From assembly GCA_018340805.1 (NCBI GenBank), contig JACMZG010000008.1:56084708-56148707 (forward strand): a stretch of DNA of 64,000 nucleotides, read 5' to 3'. A model generated the notes under the pieces. The model saw nothing but the letters and a program-made list of their open reading frames with translations. It had not been told where the DNA came from and made no database searches. Shown here piece after piece: positions 49,255-59,805 of the stretch. Position numbers and translations under genes: made by a program. The stretch is from Microvelia longipes (taxonomy: Eukaryota > Arthropoda > Insecta > Hemiptera > Veliidae). The stretch's first letter is position 1. Every line of letters begins with the position of its first letter.

Positions 49255-50553
49255 ACCATTAAGTCCCAGCCGAATTCCAGGCAACAAACTTACCATGAGG
49301 GATATTTATGGACCAGAAAGATCTCCAAGATCAACGCGAGGATATCAGAGGAGTCTATCTCCTTTCAGGTGCAGAAGACGTTCATTTACAAGGTCAAGAA
49401 GCAGAACTCCACGATGCATATCCCGGCAACGCTCCATTAACCGTAAACTTAGATCACCTACTACAAGAATCAGATCTCAAGGTCTTAGAATAAGATCAAG
49501 GTCAAGGTCTAGCCAGAGATCCGATTTGCTAAGTCCGAGAGCAAAATCATCATGCTTATTAAGACCAAGAAGTCAATCTGTCAGTCCAAGAAAAAAATCA
49601 ATGAGCCCAAGATTAAGGTCTACTAGTCCAAGATTAAAATCAAAAAGCCCAATATTAAGATCGGTTAGTCCTAGATTGAAATACAAGAATGGACTGGTAA
49701 AGAGCCCAAGAGAGCTATCCAATCGAAGCATAAGATCCAATAGTCCAAAGAGATCTGAAACGCCCAAGATAAGATCAATAAGTCCTAAGTTAAGATCTGT
49801 AAGTCCTAAAATTCGATTGAGCCCCTGGTTAAAATCGCCGTGTTTAAGAAAGAAAACACCCATAAGGATAAAATCGAGATCAAGATCCCCTTGCTTTAAA
49901 TTAAGACAATCAAGGCAAAGGTACAGATATTATAGTCCAAGGCTGAGATCTCCATCATCAAAATTTGGATCACCAAGTCCAAGGTTAAGATCACCGAGCA
50001 TTACATTACGTTCACCGAGTATAAGATTAAAATCGCCATACGGTCGATACAGAACACCCAGCCCTTATAGCAGAATATTGTCTAACTGCAGGTCACATAA
50101 ATCGAAATTTCGATTCAGATCTTCCAGAACCCGGTCTAAGTCTCGATCTCAATCACCTTATGTCCGTAAAAGAAGAGCTCCAAGACTTTTCTCAAGATCT
50201 CCATCGCCAAAAGATAGAAACAACAAATGTAAAAGATTAAGATCCGTTACTCCCAGTCCCAGATCGCTGAACTTTTATCAATCATCACTCAGCCCCATCC
50301 CAAGATCACCAACTCCATTGTCAAAATCTCGTGATGAAACCCTTAAATCAGTATTATCGAGATCACATAGTCCACAAATAAAGTCCTCGACCCCAAATAC
50401 AGAAAATATAACTTTACACTTAAGCTCATTAACTGCTCAACAGTCTGGTTTAAAATTGAGACAAGAGTCACCAATAAAAGACAAATCAAGCCCAATTTTA
50501 AGTAATAAATCTTCAACATCTAGTCAAGACTCAGAAGGTGAAGAATTTCACAG
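49255..50553 (+). CDS. Nested RS-rich protein gene, third exon encoding the arginine/serine repeat domain
   Basis: This 1299-bp exon has the acceptor CTCTATTCATTACTTTCAG (ending 49254) and the donor CACAG|GTATTT (50554). It takes one base to finish a codon and leaves two, which fits both neighbours. It encodes residues 142-575. After PLSPSRIPGNKLTMRDIYGP comes a domain of about 350 residues built from SPRLRS, SPRLKS and RSRSRS-type units, with many SP dipeptides. Such domains in the SR and SRRM splicing-factor families bind other RS proteins and are phosphorylated by SRPK/CLK kinases; a role here is inference. No RRM or PWI domain is visible in this gene. The C-terminal part (RQESPIKDKSSPILSNKSST) is serine-rich. 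If the donor is skipped, the frame ends at 50614. A second acceptor in the same phase at 49270 would remove five residues. Confidence 0.75.
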
Positions 50554-51531
50554 GTATTTAAAATCCTTTAGTTTATCTTCTTTAGGTAACTTAAAAAATA
50601 CTAAACTAGCATAAACAAAGTGGGAGTTATGCGGGACACAGATAAAAACTATTACGAAAATCATTGAACGCCTAAAACTGACAATTGCCTAAAACTGCCA
50701 ATATCTCAGTTTCGGATTTTTATGGTGGTGGAAAAAAAGGAAAAAAATAAAGGATAACCTTTAGGTTATCCTTTAATTTAAATAATGATAAACCCAACAA
50801 GTTTAAGAAACTCACTCGCCTTATTGTCTACAATGTCGATGCAGGAAAGAAGCCGGCAATCAAAACATACGCTAACGCTTAACGACTCAAAAGATACAAA
50901 ATTTCTAAGCCTTTAAATTAAAATAATATATTTCCATCCTACTAAGGCTTAACTACCGGTAGTGCAACGTTACTAGTTAGATAGATGTTTAAAATAAACA
51001 CGCAAACATTATTTATTTTCTAATAATGTGAAAATATGTTACTTTTCTCCTAACCTTTATTGTTGTTCAATTTTGATTAAACAAAAAGAGGTATTTATGG
51101 ACTGTAAAAAAATTAACTAGTGAAAAGGTTTATAAAAGAAAACAGCAGTCCAAATATGGTTGAAAAACAACTATTGAGCTTTCAACCAGGGATCCTGGTC
51201 GTCATCAGGGTAAATAGATTTATTAAAACATAAACAACCTGGTTGAAAGCTCGGTAGTTGTTTTTCAACTATATTTGGACTGATGTCTTCTTTTATAAAC
51301 ATTTCACTAGTTAAATTTTGATTGGCAGTAGTTTATTTAGGATTATGATTTATTTTATATTGTTCAAGCCCTGAAGATAACAGAAGGGTTGAAGCTGGCT
51401 GCCGAAAAAAATTACAAGTAATTACATGTGGAGAGATTTGGGTGTTTCTTTAATACAATAAACTTCACTTGGACTTCTTCCCCATAACAATATTCTCATT
51501 ATTTTAACATAATTTGTTTAATTATTTTCAG
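50554..51531 (+). other. Intron 3 of the nested gene
   Basis: GT...AG intron of 978 bp. It holds a perfect short palindrome GGATAACC/GGTTATCC (about 50750-50773) and a 204-bp foldback MITE (51111-51314). Confidence 0.6.
51111..51314. mobile_element. Foldback MITE, about 204 bp
   Basis: Two arms of about 75-80 bp are near-exact reverse complements of each other. The left runs AACTAGTGAAAAGGTTTAT...CTTTCAACCAGG, and the right runs CCTGGTTGAAAG...ATAAACATTTCACTAGTT. Only a loop of about 45 bp separates them. There is no coding content. Transcribed RNA would form a long hairpin inside the nested gene's third intron. Confidence 0.8.
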
Positions 51532-51607
51532 CTCTTCAACGGAAGATTGTGCATCAGAGTCAGATATTGTAAAAGTACAAAATAAAATCTCGCTTCACAT
51601 CAAATAA
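51532..51607 (+). CDS. Nested RS-rich protein gene, terminal coding exon
   Basis: The acceptor TTAATTATTTTCAG ends at 51531. The exon supplies one base to complete the split codon (AG+C, Ser) and then 24 codons and a TAA stop. The tail is SSTEDCASESDIVKVQNK followed by ISLHIK. The full model sums to exactly 1800 coding bases (599 residues plus stop). AATAAA overlaps the stop (51603-51608) and recurs at 51609-51614, and another lies at 52449-52454, so the 3' end could be short or about 0.9 kb. Confidence rests on phase agreement over all three junctions. It is lower for this exon because the coding part is short. Confidence 0.62.
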
Positions 51608-52811
51608 AAATAAATTTTTAACTAAAAAGTAAACGTACCTGTCGTTATTACTCTAGCCATTGCTTCTATTGTATCATTTTGTTCATTATTTCCTTAATTT
51701 ATTTTCGTTTTTCTTAGTTATGTTCCTACTATTGTGATTTAATGTATATAAGATCTATGATTTTTTTCTATAACTTTAATATTTACCTCTTTAAATACTA
51801 GTACCAGATGTAACTTGTTTTATATTAGAGTTTTACAAATATTATAAAATTGTTTAATAAGTATTTAAGTGTAGATAATTGTGAAAAATAATTAATTATC
51901 ATCAATTTCCAGTTGCCTGAAGTATTTTAAATATAAAAGATTTTAGCACATAAGTCATAAATTAATTACCTATAATTTAAAATCACGTTTTACTGGTAAT
52001 TAGTATTAATATTAATTAGTAGTTAAGATATGTTTAATATTATTAAAAATGTACCATTTGAACACTTAATTAATTAAATTTATTTAATTAATTAAATCCT
52101 TCGATAAAAAAATGGTAAAAAACTGTGAAATTCTATGTTTTCTTTATGCTTTTTGAGTCATCATATTAATATTGTACATTAAAGGCCAATTTATATTAAT
52201 ATAAAATGGCAAAATCATTGTAAATTTTTGGCAGGCGTTAGTAGGTTTCCTAACATGATAAAGGTTGCCAACCTTGCTTAGTCATGCTTGAAACAACTTT
52301 TTTATTTGCATTTAGTGTAAATGAAATCATTTGTAATCACAATATCAGTAGCAAATTTATAATAATGCTATTTTTTATTATATCTTATTATACATTACAT
52401 TTTATGTTGATTATTATTTTTCTTTTCCTTGCTGTTTTGTAACTTCTTAATAAACTAAATATAAACTATTTTTTTTAAGTTAATAATTTTATTTTATTGG
52501 TTTTTATAAACAAAACTTTTTGGAAATGAAAACTTCTTGCTGGCAAGATCTATTCAGTAATAAATGACGGTATGAACAAACAATAACTATAACCACTAGG
52601 GAATATATTATAAGGTATCATCAGATTTTTAAAAGGTGTTTTTCATAAAGATTAAACAAAACAAAAATAACCTGACTATGATCGTAATTAAATATAGGAA
52701 TGGCGAACAACCGTATAAGGGGATTGTATTCATAAAAAATCAATCATGATCGATCATCAAGGAAGGAATCAATTTTAGGAAGCAAACGCCTTATAACAAA
52801 AAGATAATTTG
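51608..52811. other. 3' flank of the nested gene
   Basis: AT-rich. AATAAA at 51609-51614 and 52449-52454 could end its transcript. A short palindrome TTAATTAATTAAATTTATTT lies near 52070. No other gene. Confidence 0.5.
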
Positions 52812-53260
52812 TTTAAACAAGTTCTTTATTGGCAAAAGTATAAAATATTAATTTTGTGTAAACCGAAGCCATATTTTATTTATTTGTTTGGAAAAAATTT
52901 GTGCCTCTTTTTTATTATTTTACTCATTTATTTTTATATTTTGGTATTAATTTTGTATTTTTTGGTTTGGGTAGTTTAATTTTTATTTTCCTGCAGGATT
53001 TTCAAAAGATTATATTTTTAATGGTGTTTTGAGTGTGTTAATATTGTAAAGTGATTTTGCAGGAGTGTCAGGGTTTCCTATGCAGTTTGTGGACTGACTT
53101 TTGATGATTCAACCTGGTATTTTCCTTTAAGATAGAGGGGAACCACAAAAACCTCAATCAGGTATAAAGGTTATTATTTTTAAGGGATTTAACTGTTGGG
53201 GATTTTTCTCTAGTTTTGTTTTTTGAATTTTTGAGGCTAGGGGGAATAGTTTACTTTATA
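52812..53260 (-). mobile_element. 5'-truncated copy of the I/jockey-type LINE (3' UTR only)
   Basis: On the plus strand it reads AAACAAGTTCTTTATTGGCA, GACTTTTGATGATTCAACCT, GGAACCACAAAAACCTCAAT and TGAGGCTAGGGGGAATAG. These are the reverse complements of 25915-26450 in the same order. The break near 53260 is the 5' truncation usual for LINE insertions. No protein remains. Confidence 0.85.
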
Positions 53261-53639
53261 TCCAAAAAAGGTGCATTATAAGAGGTTTAATTTATTTTTT
53301 TACTTTTTTATATTTACAGAATTGGACAAAACAGGGGAAATTAAATATATAACTTCTAAATACTTCATTAGTACGTACGCAATAATACAAGTATTATAAT
53401 TAATGCATTAATAGAGTTATCATTGGTTGCATTTAATTTTCAGATTATGAGTGCCTTGGGAGAACTCAGACAACGTTTCATAAGGAAATTCAACTCATAA
53501 TGAATTTAACTAATATTATTTTTTTATGATAAGTTACCTTACTAACTAAATTTCTAGAACAGTGTAATTTAAACACCAGTTCAGGATGCTATTTAAAAAT
53601 AAAAACATTCATATTAAAAATTAACAATATTATTAATTA
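53261..53639. other. AT-rich spacer
   Basis: No feature seen. Confidence 0.5.
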
Positions 53640-53755
53640 CAATATCAAACAATTGCAGTACAACAATATCAACAAAAACAATATAACAAAGTACAACAAT
53701 ATCTAACAATTGTAGTACAACAATATCTAACAATGGTAGTACAACAATATCAAAG
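53640..53755. repeat. Minisatellite, 24-bp unit
   Basis: Units AGTACAACAATATCTAACAA plus TTGT repeat about four times, diverged on the left. Confidence 0.85.
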
Positions 53756-54240
53756 AAAAACATAACTGAAGGCATTGAGTTTATAGGGAAGGCAAAACAA
53801 CAGACGAATATACTAGATAATAATTCCTTCTATTAGTCACCACAAACTTTTACAAGAGAACTTTAAATCAAAATTTTTAAGACAAAATTAAAGCGAAAAA
53901 AGACTTTTAAATTCAGAGAATACTAACTTTACCTCAATTTACTACACTTTAAATTCAGTAGAAGGTAAAGGCAGAGCGTCGCTTTAACCTAATTTTCATG
54001 ACCTTTTTAACTAAAATACTAACATTTAGCAAACAAGGCAACCTCCCCCTCCAATGTACTGGAGGAAAGTCTCTTATCTAGGTCTACGTGACCTTCTAGA
54101 TGATATAACTCACATCGATATAAAAACTATAACCAGTCCTAAACTTGGCCTGTAACATTTATTAAATTACGGAAACTTTAACTTTTATGTCTACCAAAAG
54201 AAAATTTATTATTTAGAAACAAAAGCAGGATATTAAAAAA
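53756..54240. other. AT-rich spacer
   Basis: A slightly GC-richer stretch near 54030-54110 has no open frame. Nothing recognised. Confidence 0.5.
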
Positions 54241-54490
54241 ATTCTGACACGGAGGTCTGCAAGCAGGGCTAATTTCTTTTGCATTGCTCAACAATTCATT
54301 TTTTGCTTGATTTTCGGATGTTAAAGTATAACCTTAATTGCTGCTTTACAACTTGTCACTCAATTTTTCCGGATTTTCAAAATAAATCTGCTTATTTATC
54401 TTAATTTAGTTTATACAAACTATTCATTATTACAAAATGATACTACGGTACTGCACAGCATTATTTGCACTAATTTGAAGCTCACAAACT
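54241..54490 (+). repeat. SINE family B, diverged copy
   Basis: ATTCTGACACGGAGGTCTGC, AAGCAGGGCTAATTTC, CTCAACAATTCATTTTTTGC and CAGCATTATTTGCACTAATT follow the order of 61252-61510. Many substitutions. Confidence 0.55.
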
Positions 54491-55403
54491 TTACTTTTTT
54501 GTAATAAGAGACCTCTGAAACGGATTTTGGGCTCACATACGGGTCCGACTGCTGCAATAACGCCTATGCCATAACAGAATGTTTTTTTTAAAAATAACTT
54601 CCCTAATGTGTTATAAAATAATACCAGGTACAGCAATTTTATTTAAAAATTATATTTCTTAACAAATTTAATTAGCTATCTTTTAATTCTGATTCTATCC
54701 AATGGATTTTCTAGGCTCGTAGTTTAGTATCTTGTTCTTTGGTGCAATTTCAACAGTCATTAAAACACCTTCACTGCTTCTTAGAAAAATCATGACCAAG
54801 AGGTAAGTATTTTAGGGAAAAAACATTTTTTCCTTTTTCAAGTCTGGTCAAAAAATTAAAACAAAAAAATAATTATATCATTTAATACTACTGAGCTTTA
54901 CAATATAATTAATAACTGATAAAATAATATATAGAAATACAAATATTCTCTTCTTCGCCAGAGAGGAAAAAAATAATTGAAAATAACAAATATAATACAA
55001 CTAGTTGAAAATAATTCAATATTTATCGAACCAAGTTTGATTCTCTATAATCGAAAATGAATACAAGGAAAATTCAACTTATAGATAGAATATAAGGAAA
55101 AGAAAGACTCTGCTGTGCGGAGTTCATTCCATAGCTTATCTCTCATCTAGCAACGTGTTCTTATTCTATAATGTAAAGATATAAGAAAACCTGAGAGCTT
55201 CGAGAACATCCCATCTCCTTTTAAGTAGATATACTTCCCCCTTATACTTCATACCTGGTACAACGTTATCACACCAACTTCTTTATATATATAAGTTTCT
55301 TTCCAACTTCTCAAAACTTAAACATGTAAAAGAACTTTAAAAAGTATAAATATGTTCATCTTAATCTTTTAAAGAAAAAAACGTATACATTTAGCAATTG
55401 TAG
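54491..55403. other. Intronic sequence, nothing recognised
   Basis: No exon or matched repeat. A less AT-rich patch at 55100-55270 is uncharacterised. Confidence 0.5.
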
Positions 55404-55846
55404 AATCAGCTAGCGTCGATACTTGCTGTTGGACATCAGGCGCGTCCGGGAAGAGGCTAAGAGGTCTATTGCCCTAGCCCTTTCAATACGATAAAACAAT
55501 GTAATTATGCAACAATCCCAGTTTGAGTGTTTATAAACGCTACATTTCTTTAACTTGCTTTATTGTTTAATTTGATTAAATTCTGTAAAATAAAAACTTT
55601 TAAAACTATTTCTTAAGTGGATTCTAAATTAGGAATTTAAACCAGTGGTTTTCCTGTATCCTTTCTGTAAAGAATTTCCATTAATTTCTTAGCAACCCGG
55701 TACTAGTTACTTAACAGTTATACTAAACCAGCAAGGTTTAGTATAAAACCAGCAGGCTTAGCATTTAAGACCCATCAAAACGAAATCCTAGGTGCGCCAC
55801 AGCTGTTGGATATTCATATCCAACAGCAAGTAGTGACGGTAGCTGA
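55404..55846. mobile_element. TIR element, about 440 bp
   Basis: The left end GAATCAGCTAGCGTCGATAC plus TTGCTGTTGG pairs with the right end CCAACAGCAAGTAGTGACGG plus TAGCTGATTT. Next to the right end, GCTGTTGGATAT / ATATCCAACAGC forms a perfect hairpin (about 55802-55827). No coding frame. Confidence 0.65.
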
Positions 55847-57377
55847 TTTTTCAATTTTTGATTCTTCAACTTGCGATAAATATAACCTAAATAAGAATAT
55901 ATTTAGTTTTAAACTTCTTAGCAAAACGTTATTTTCCTAACAACTATTTAGTTAAGATTAGATAAGGAGTTCCTAAAATTAACGTTAAGATACATTTTTC
56001 AGGAAAAAATATCAAATATTTGAGACGCACAAAATAGGCAGAGTATTAGTTTTACACCAACTCTAACAATCCATTTTTTTAGATTTTAGTTAATAAAACG
56101 TATTTATATATTACTTTGAACCTTAAGGTTTAAAATAAAAAACCTGCTACAAGGTTTAAAAAATGTTCAGTATATTCGCCTTAATATATAAAAATACACT
56201 AAACCAGTAATCCATGAAATGATTGTCAGTTAGTCGTTTTAAGTCTAAACGACGTTAATACGTTAAACGAGATCACATGATATCATCATTTACCTCGGTC
56301 CGAAGAAAATCCACACAGTGCAAAAGGTAACACTGTGTCCAACTTCACTTGTTATCATTTACAAGTATTTGAAGGAATTCTTTTTTAGATACTTAATTAT
56401 TAAAATTACCATACATTTCACTTTTTCAATATCAAATGAAATTGATAAAAAGAAAACAACAGAACAGGGACAAGGAGAAATAAAGAATTAATGAAAAAGG
56501 TGCGGTATCGGTAGGACAAGAGAGTTTAAAGTAGTATTAATGGTTTCGGGGCAAAAAGGTTTCAAAGGGAGAAGACCATACATTAACCAACAGAGAGGCA
56601 CAACTGTTCATTCATGAAGTTAACAAAATTTGGATTATCTATGTCAATGGTTAGCTAAAAAAACAATTTTCTTTCGAACAGCTTTTAAAGACGAATTTAA
56701 AAATAAGTTGATACATGGTTAAAGTTATGTTTAGTAAGAAAATTATAATTTAAGTAGATTACAAACATTTCACTTCAAAAAGTAACAGTATGACTTCTAT
56801 AGAGGTAATTCTCATCCTGCATCTGAAGCTTTAGAATAATGCTAAGGGCTGGCAGAAAAAGGTTATGTCTGAAAGCTCAACTATTTATCCCTTTATTAAA
56901 ATATAAGGACAAAAAGCAAAGAGAAAATACTTTTAACTAAAAGTGACACCTCACAGGATTAACTGTTAAATATGAAGCAGGATAAATAGAAAATAACAGA
57001 AGAAAATAGTTTAAACCTCTATTTGGTAAATTACAAAATTTAAAAAATAGTTAAAACTTTGAATTAATAAAAAAAATGAGTTTTTAATTTATTGATTTGT
57101 TAGGCACGGCCTTAAGCCGACCCTGTTACATAAATATGGACATTCTTTTGGAAAAGATAGGGTATGTAGTTTGACATAGATGGGCGTAGAGATGTGAGGA
57201 CACAAACTATAAAATAATAGTCAGCAGAGAGATTTTATTCCCCATTACATTTTAAACCTTTTGGGAACCCACGCTGCTTTGTTTGTGTTAAATTCTTAGA
57301 TTAGTACCATAACATAAGTTCTATTTAGCAGCAGGAACGAAGCTTAATTTGTCTTTAGTAAGTTTACCCATGAGTAG
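55847..57377. other. AT-rich intronic sequence, nothing recognised
   Basis: No exon or matched repeat. Confidence 0.5.
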
Positions 57378-57900
57378 TATAAATTTAAAGTTTAGTTGAG
57401 ATGCATCAATTGGATTCTGATCTTTAAACATCTAAAACTTATTTTTTACACTAATCCCCTTCTATTGTTATTTGTGAAGGAATTTCGTTGAAACATAAAA
57501 TGAAGTCAATATGACATATGAATCGTTAAAGTGTAAAGTTTAGTCAAGATCCATCGATTAGATTCCAATCTGTAAGCACTTAAAATTTAGTGTTGCACTA
57601 AACCCATATTATTTTTGAACTGGTCCTAACAAGACTTAAAAGATGACTACTCAGACCTATGATCATTCTAAGTTTAAAGTTTAGTCAAGATCTATCAATT
57701 AGATTCCGAGCTGTAAGCACTCGAAATAAGAATTTTTGCACTAATCCCCTACTGTTATTTTAGCACTGATCAAGAGCTGTTAGTTGATGACTCCTTCTGA
57801 TTATTATGATATGATTATTATAAGTTTAAACTGAGTCTAGATCCTTTAAGTAGTTTTCGAGTTTTAAGCAACCAAAATTTTCAACTTATTTTTTATAAAG
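57378..57900. repeat. Degenerate tandem array, unit about 145-150 bp
   Basis: Four related blocks start near 57381, 57525, 57667 and 57820. Each has TTTAAAGTTTAGTCAAGATC-like sequence, ATTAGATTCC, GTAAGCAC and CACTAATCCCCT (weaker in the last). The array ends about 30 bp from the donor of the dystrophin exon at 57931. Confidence 0.72.
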
Positions 57901-57930
57901 ATTACTTCAAAAGAGACTAAAAATAATTAC

Positions 57931-58040
57931 CTGGAGAATAGATTTGTCCAAGCTAGCAATGATGGCAATGCGAGGGCTGGAGTAGAGAGGCGAGCCCGGA
58001 GCTTTGCTATCGCTTCCACTCACCACTTCCCCGCCACTCA
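57931..58040 (-). CDS. Dys: Dystrophin, internal coding exon (upstream of the two in the window)
   Basis: Dystrophin links the actin cytoskeleton to the membrane dystroglycan complex through a rod of spectrin repeats. This 110-bp exon reads on the minus strand from an acceptor ending TTACAG (intron side from 58041) to a donor CAG|GTAATT (57930-57929). It opens with two bases of a split codon followed by 36 codons. The first part is serine/glycine-rich, a linker. The end reads SPRIAIIASLDKSILQ, the start of a spectrin-repeat helix. It ends in phase 0 and joins in frame to the exon at 38423-38521, giving DKSILQ-IRDWL. From memory, insect dystrophins have a very similar S-L-D-K-S-x-L-Q-I-R-D-W stretch; the vertebrate equivalent is more diverged. 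The exon before it is not in the window. Identification as dystrophin rests on the joined peptide and not on a search. Confidence 0.85.
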
Positions 58041-58284
58041 CTGTAAGTCACAAAACAGAAAATAAAATTAACAACTTTAAATTTAAATTAATCATTATAT
58101 ACAATTTTAGTTCATAAGGGACACATAACAATTTACAACAAAATATTTTTAAAAGTATGGGGCACACAGGATATTCACAGGTTATATGATACCATAGACT
58201 TCAAGAAAAGAGAGCGTCAATAAAGTTATTCGCTTGTAATAACTAAGTGACTAAAGCCTTGATTAGAAAAGGCATTTTGTATAA

Positions 58285-58641
58285 AACCAAAATTGAGTAC
58301 GAGACACCTCGGAACTTTTTCTCACCATATAGGATTCGCTGCGCTAATCCTAACTACTTTGGACTCGCATCACTCATCTTTAGAATATAAAACAAATGTA
58401 TACTACACCACGTCTCCGAACTAGCTTAGCCGGTCCTTAGACAATAAATGCATTCGTTTTATTCCTAGCGGTCATCCAGTCACCTATCAAGGCACTTACC
58501 TCGCTTGTGATGCTGCTGTGTTTTCATGATTCAGCAAAAATAAACCCGTAGATTATCTTGCCGTATTGAAACGAAAATTAGTAAATTTATTTATTGCGTA
58601 AAAGGACACATTCAACAAAATTGGATCATTTTTCTATTTTG
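58285..58641 (-). repeat. 5S-type foldback family, partial copy
   Basis: In minus orientation: GTACGAGACACCTCGGAAC, ATTCGCTGCGCTAATCC, and the 5S-like module near 58465-58525 (reverse complement includes AGGTGACTGGATGACCGCT). It abuts a plus-oriented copy at 58642, so the two lie head to head. Confidence 0.72.
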
Positions 58642-59365
58642 ATTTTTCCTCATTTATACCGTAGGTATAAAGGAAAAGTATTGTGTTTGCAAGAAAATCC
58701 AAACCCGGGAAGTCACCGGTATTATCCGTTTCAGGTGTTTTAATACCTCCTGAGTAGTTTTCACACCGTATCTCCTAGTGTATTAATGCTAGAGAGTTGA
58801 AACTTGGTAAATAAATCAGTCTATAGCTGTAGTAGTGCTATCCGGAAAATACTTCTTTTATTACCCGCAATAATAACTATGCAAAAAAATTGAAAAATCT
58901 TTTAACGCGGAAAATCGTTGCTCTGGGGTTAAAATTTAGCACAAGTGAACCCATGCATAGGACTAACATATGTGCCAAGTTTTATCTCATTAGTTCTATG
59001 TTTATCAAATAACTCGAGTAAATGTTATAAAAAATTGAGTTAAAATTCAGTGTATACCATTACGTCATAGCACATTTTCGTTCAATTTGACAAGTAAAAC
59101 AGCAGCATGTGAGTATATTTATAGAGAGTATATGTGAGTATAGAATTAAGTTAAGCAGCATCAAGCCTGGTCAGAGACTGGATGGGTGACTGCTTAGAAT
59201 TAAACGGATGTATTTACTCTCTGAGGACGAGCAAAGCGAGTTCGAAGATGTGTTGCAGCATATATTTGACGAATTGTATATTCTGAGGACGAGCGAAGCG
59301 AATTTAAAGTAAGGAGGATGAGCGTAGCGAAAACGATGTGATAAGAAAAAGTTTCGAAGTAGCCT
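58642..59365 (+). mobile_element. 5S-type foldback family copy, right end missing
   Basis: The left end TTTTTCCTCATTTATACC is followed by GTAGGTATAAAGGAAAAGTA and AACCCGGGAAGTCACCGG. Then come the body, the 5S-like module (59149-59200), and two CGAG-AAGCGA units (about 59225 and 59288). The tail block follows. The right inverted end is lacking. Open frames inside are chance. Confidence 0.78.
59149..59200 (+). repeat. 5S rRNA-like segment, best-preserved copy
   Basis: AGTTAAGCAGCATCAAGCCT, GGTCAGAGACTGGATGGGTG and ACTGCTTAGAAT follow the 3' half of eukaryotic 5S rRNA closely, including GGATGGGTGAC. The 5' half is absent and the following sequence is element-specific. Confidence 0.8.
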
Positions 59366-59805
59366 AATAGTTTGCCCTCTAGAGGGGAGCAAAACTTTAA
59401 ATGGAACCAAAGATAGTTAAAAGTAAATTTTATATTAGATGATTTGTGTTCTTTAATTTATTTTAAAATAAATTATATTTTATACTTAGACAATTTTCTT
59501 CATCAATTATAGTTTGTATCCTAAACAAAAACTGTATTAAGTTTCAGAATGCAATAACTTGCAAATAGTTGCCATTACGTCGAATTTTTTTTACTTGATC
59601 TAATAATGTAAATCATAATTTCTAATCTGTTTATGTTTCTCTTTATATTTACAAATTATCTTTGCAAACTATTTATATCTTATTTAAAACTCGTATTCTG
59701 TTGTTATTTAAATATACATTTTAATTGCATATAGGTACTATTTTGTTTTATTTTAGTTTTTATTCTTTATTTTTGTTTTTTTTTTTTTATTCAAAGATTT
59801 TTACT
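59366..59805. other. AT-rich spacer between foldback copies
   Basis: T-rich with no feature seen. Confidence 0.5.

Larger units (their letters stand above)
38522..57930 (-). other. Dys: Complete dystrophin intron, 19.4 kb
   Basis: The intron runs between the two Dys exons, with donor GT at 57930-57929 and acceptor AG at 38523-38522 on the minus strand, and is phase 0. It holds an opposite-strand multi-exon gene (47618-51607), a hAT element, SINE copies, a truncated LINE and (TA)n tracts. I found no extra dystrophin exon between the two. The joined protein already reads without a gap relative to the family as I recall it. Confidence 0.82.

Noticed and set aside
49573..49863. Minus-strand Leu/Gly/Asp-repeat frame opposite the RS exon
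   Set aside because: It is the exact antisense of the SPRLRS repeats, so its regularity comes from the RS domain.
49085..50614. Single-exon RS protein starting near 49085
   Set aside because: The frame has no ATG at its left end. The acceptor at 49254 fits the phase of the upstream exon exactly, and the donor at 50553 fits the downstream one.
59149..59200. A genuine 5S rRNA gene
   Set aside because: Only the 3' half is present, with substitutions in the control region and element sequence on both sides. No terminator follows at the 5S end.
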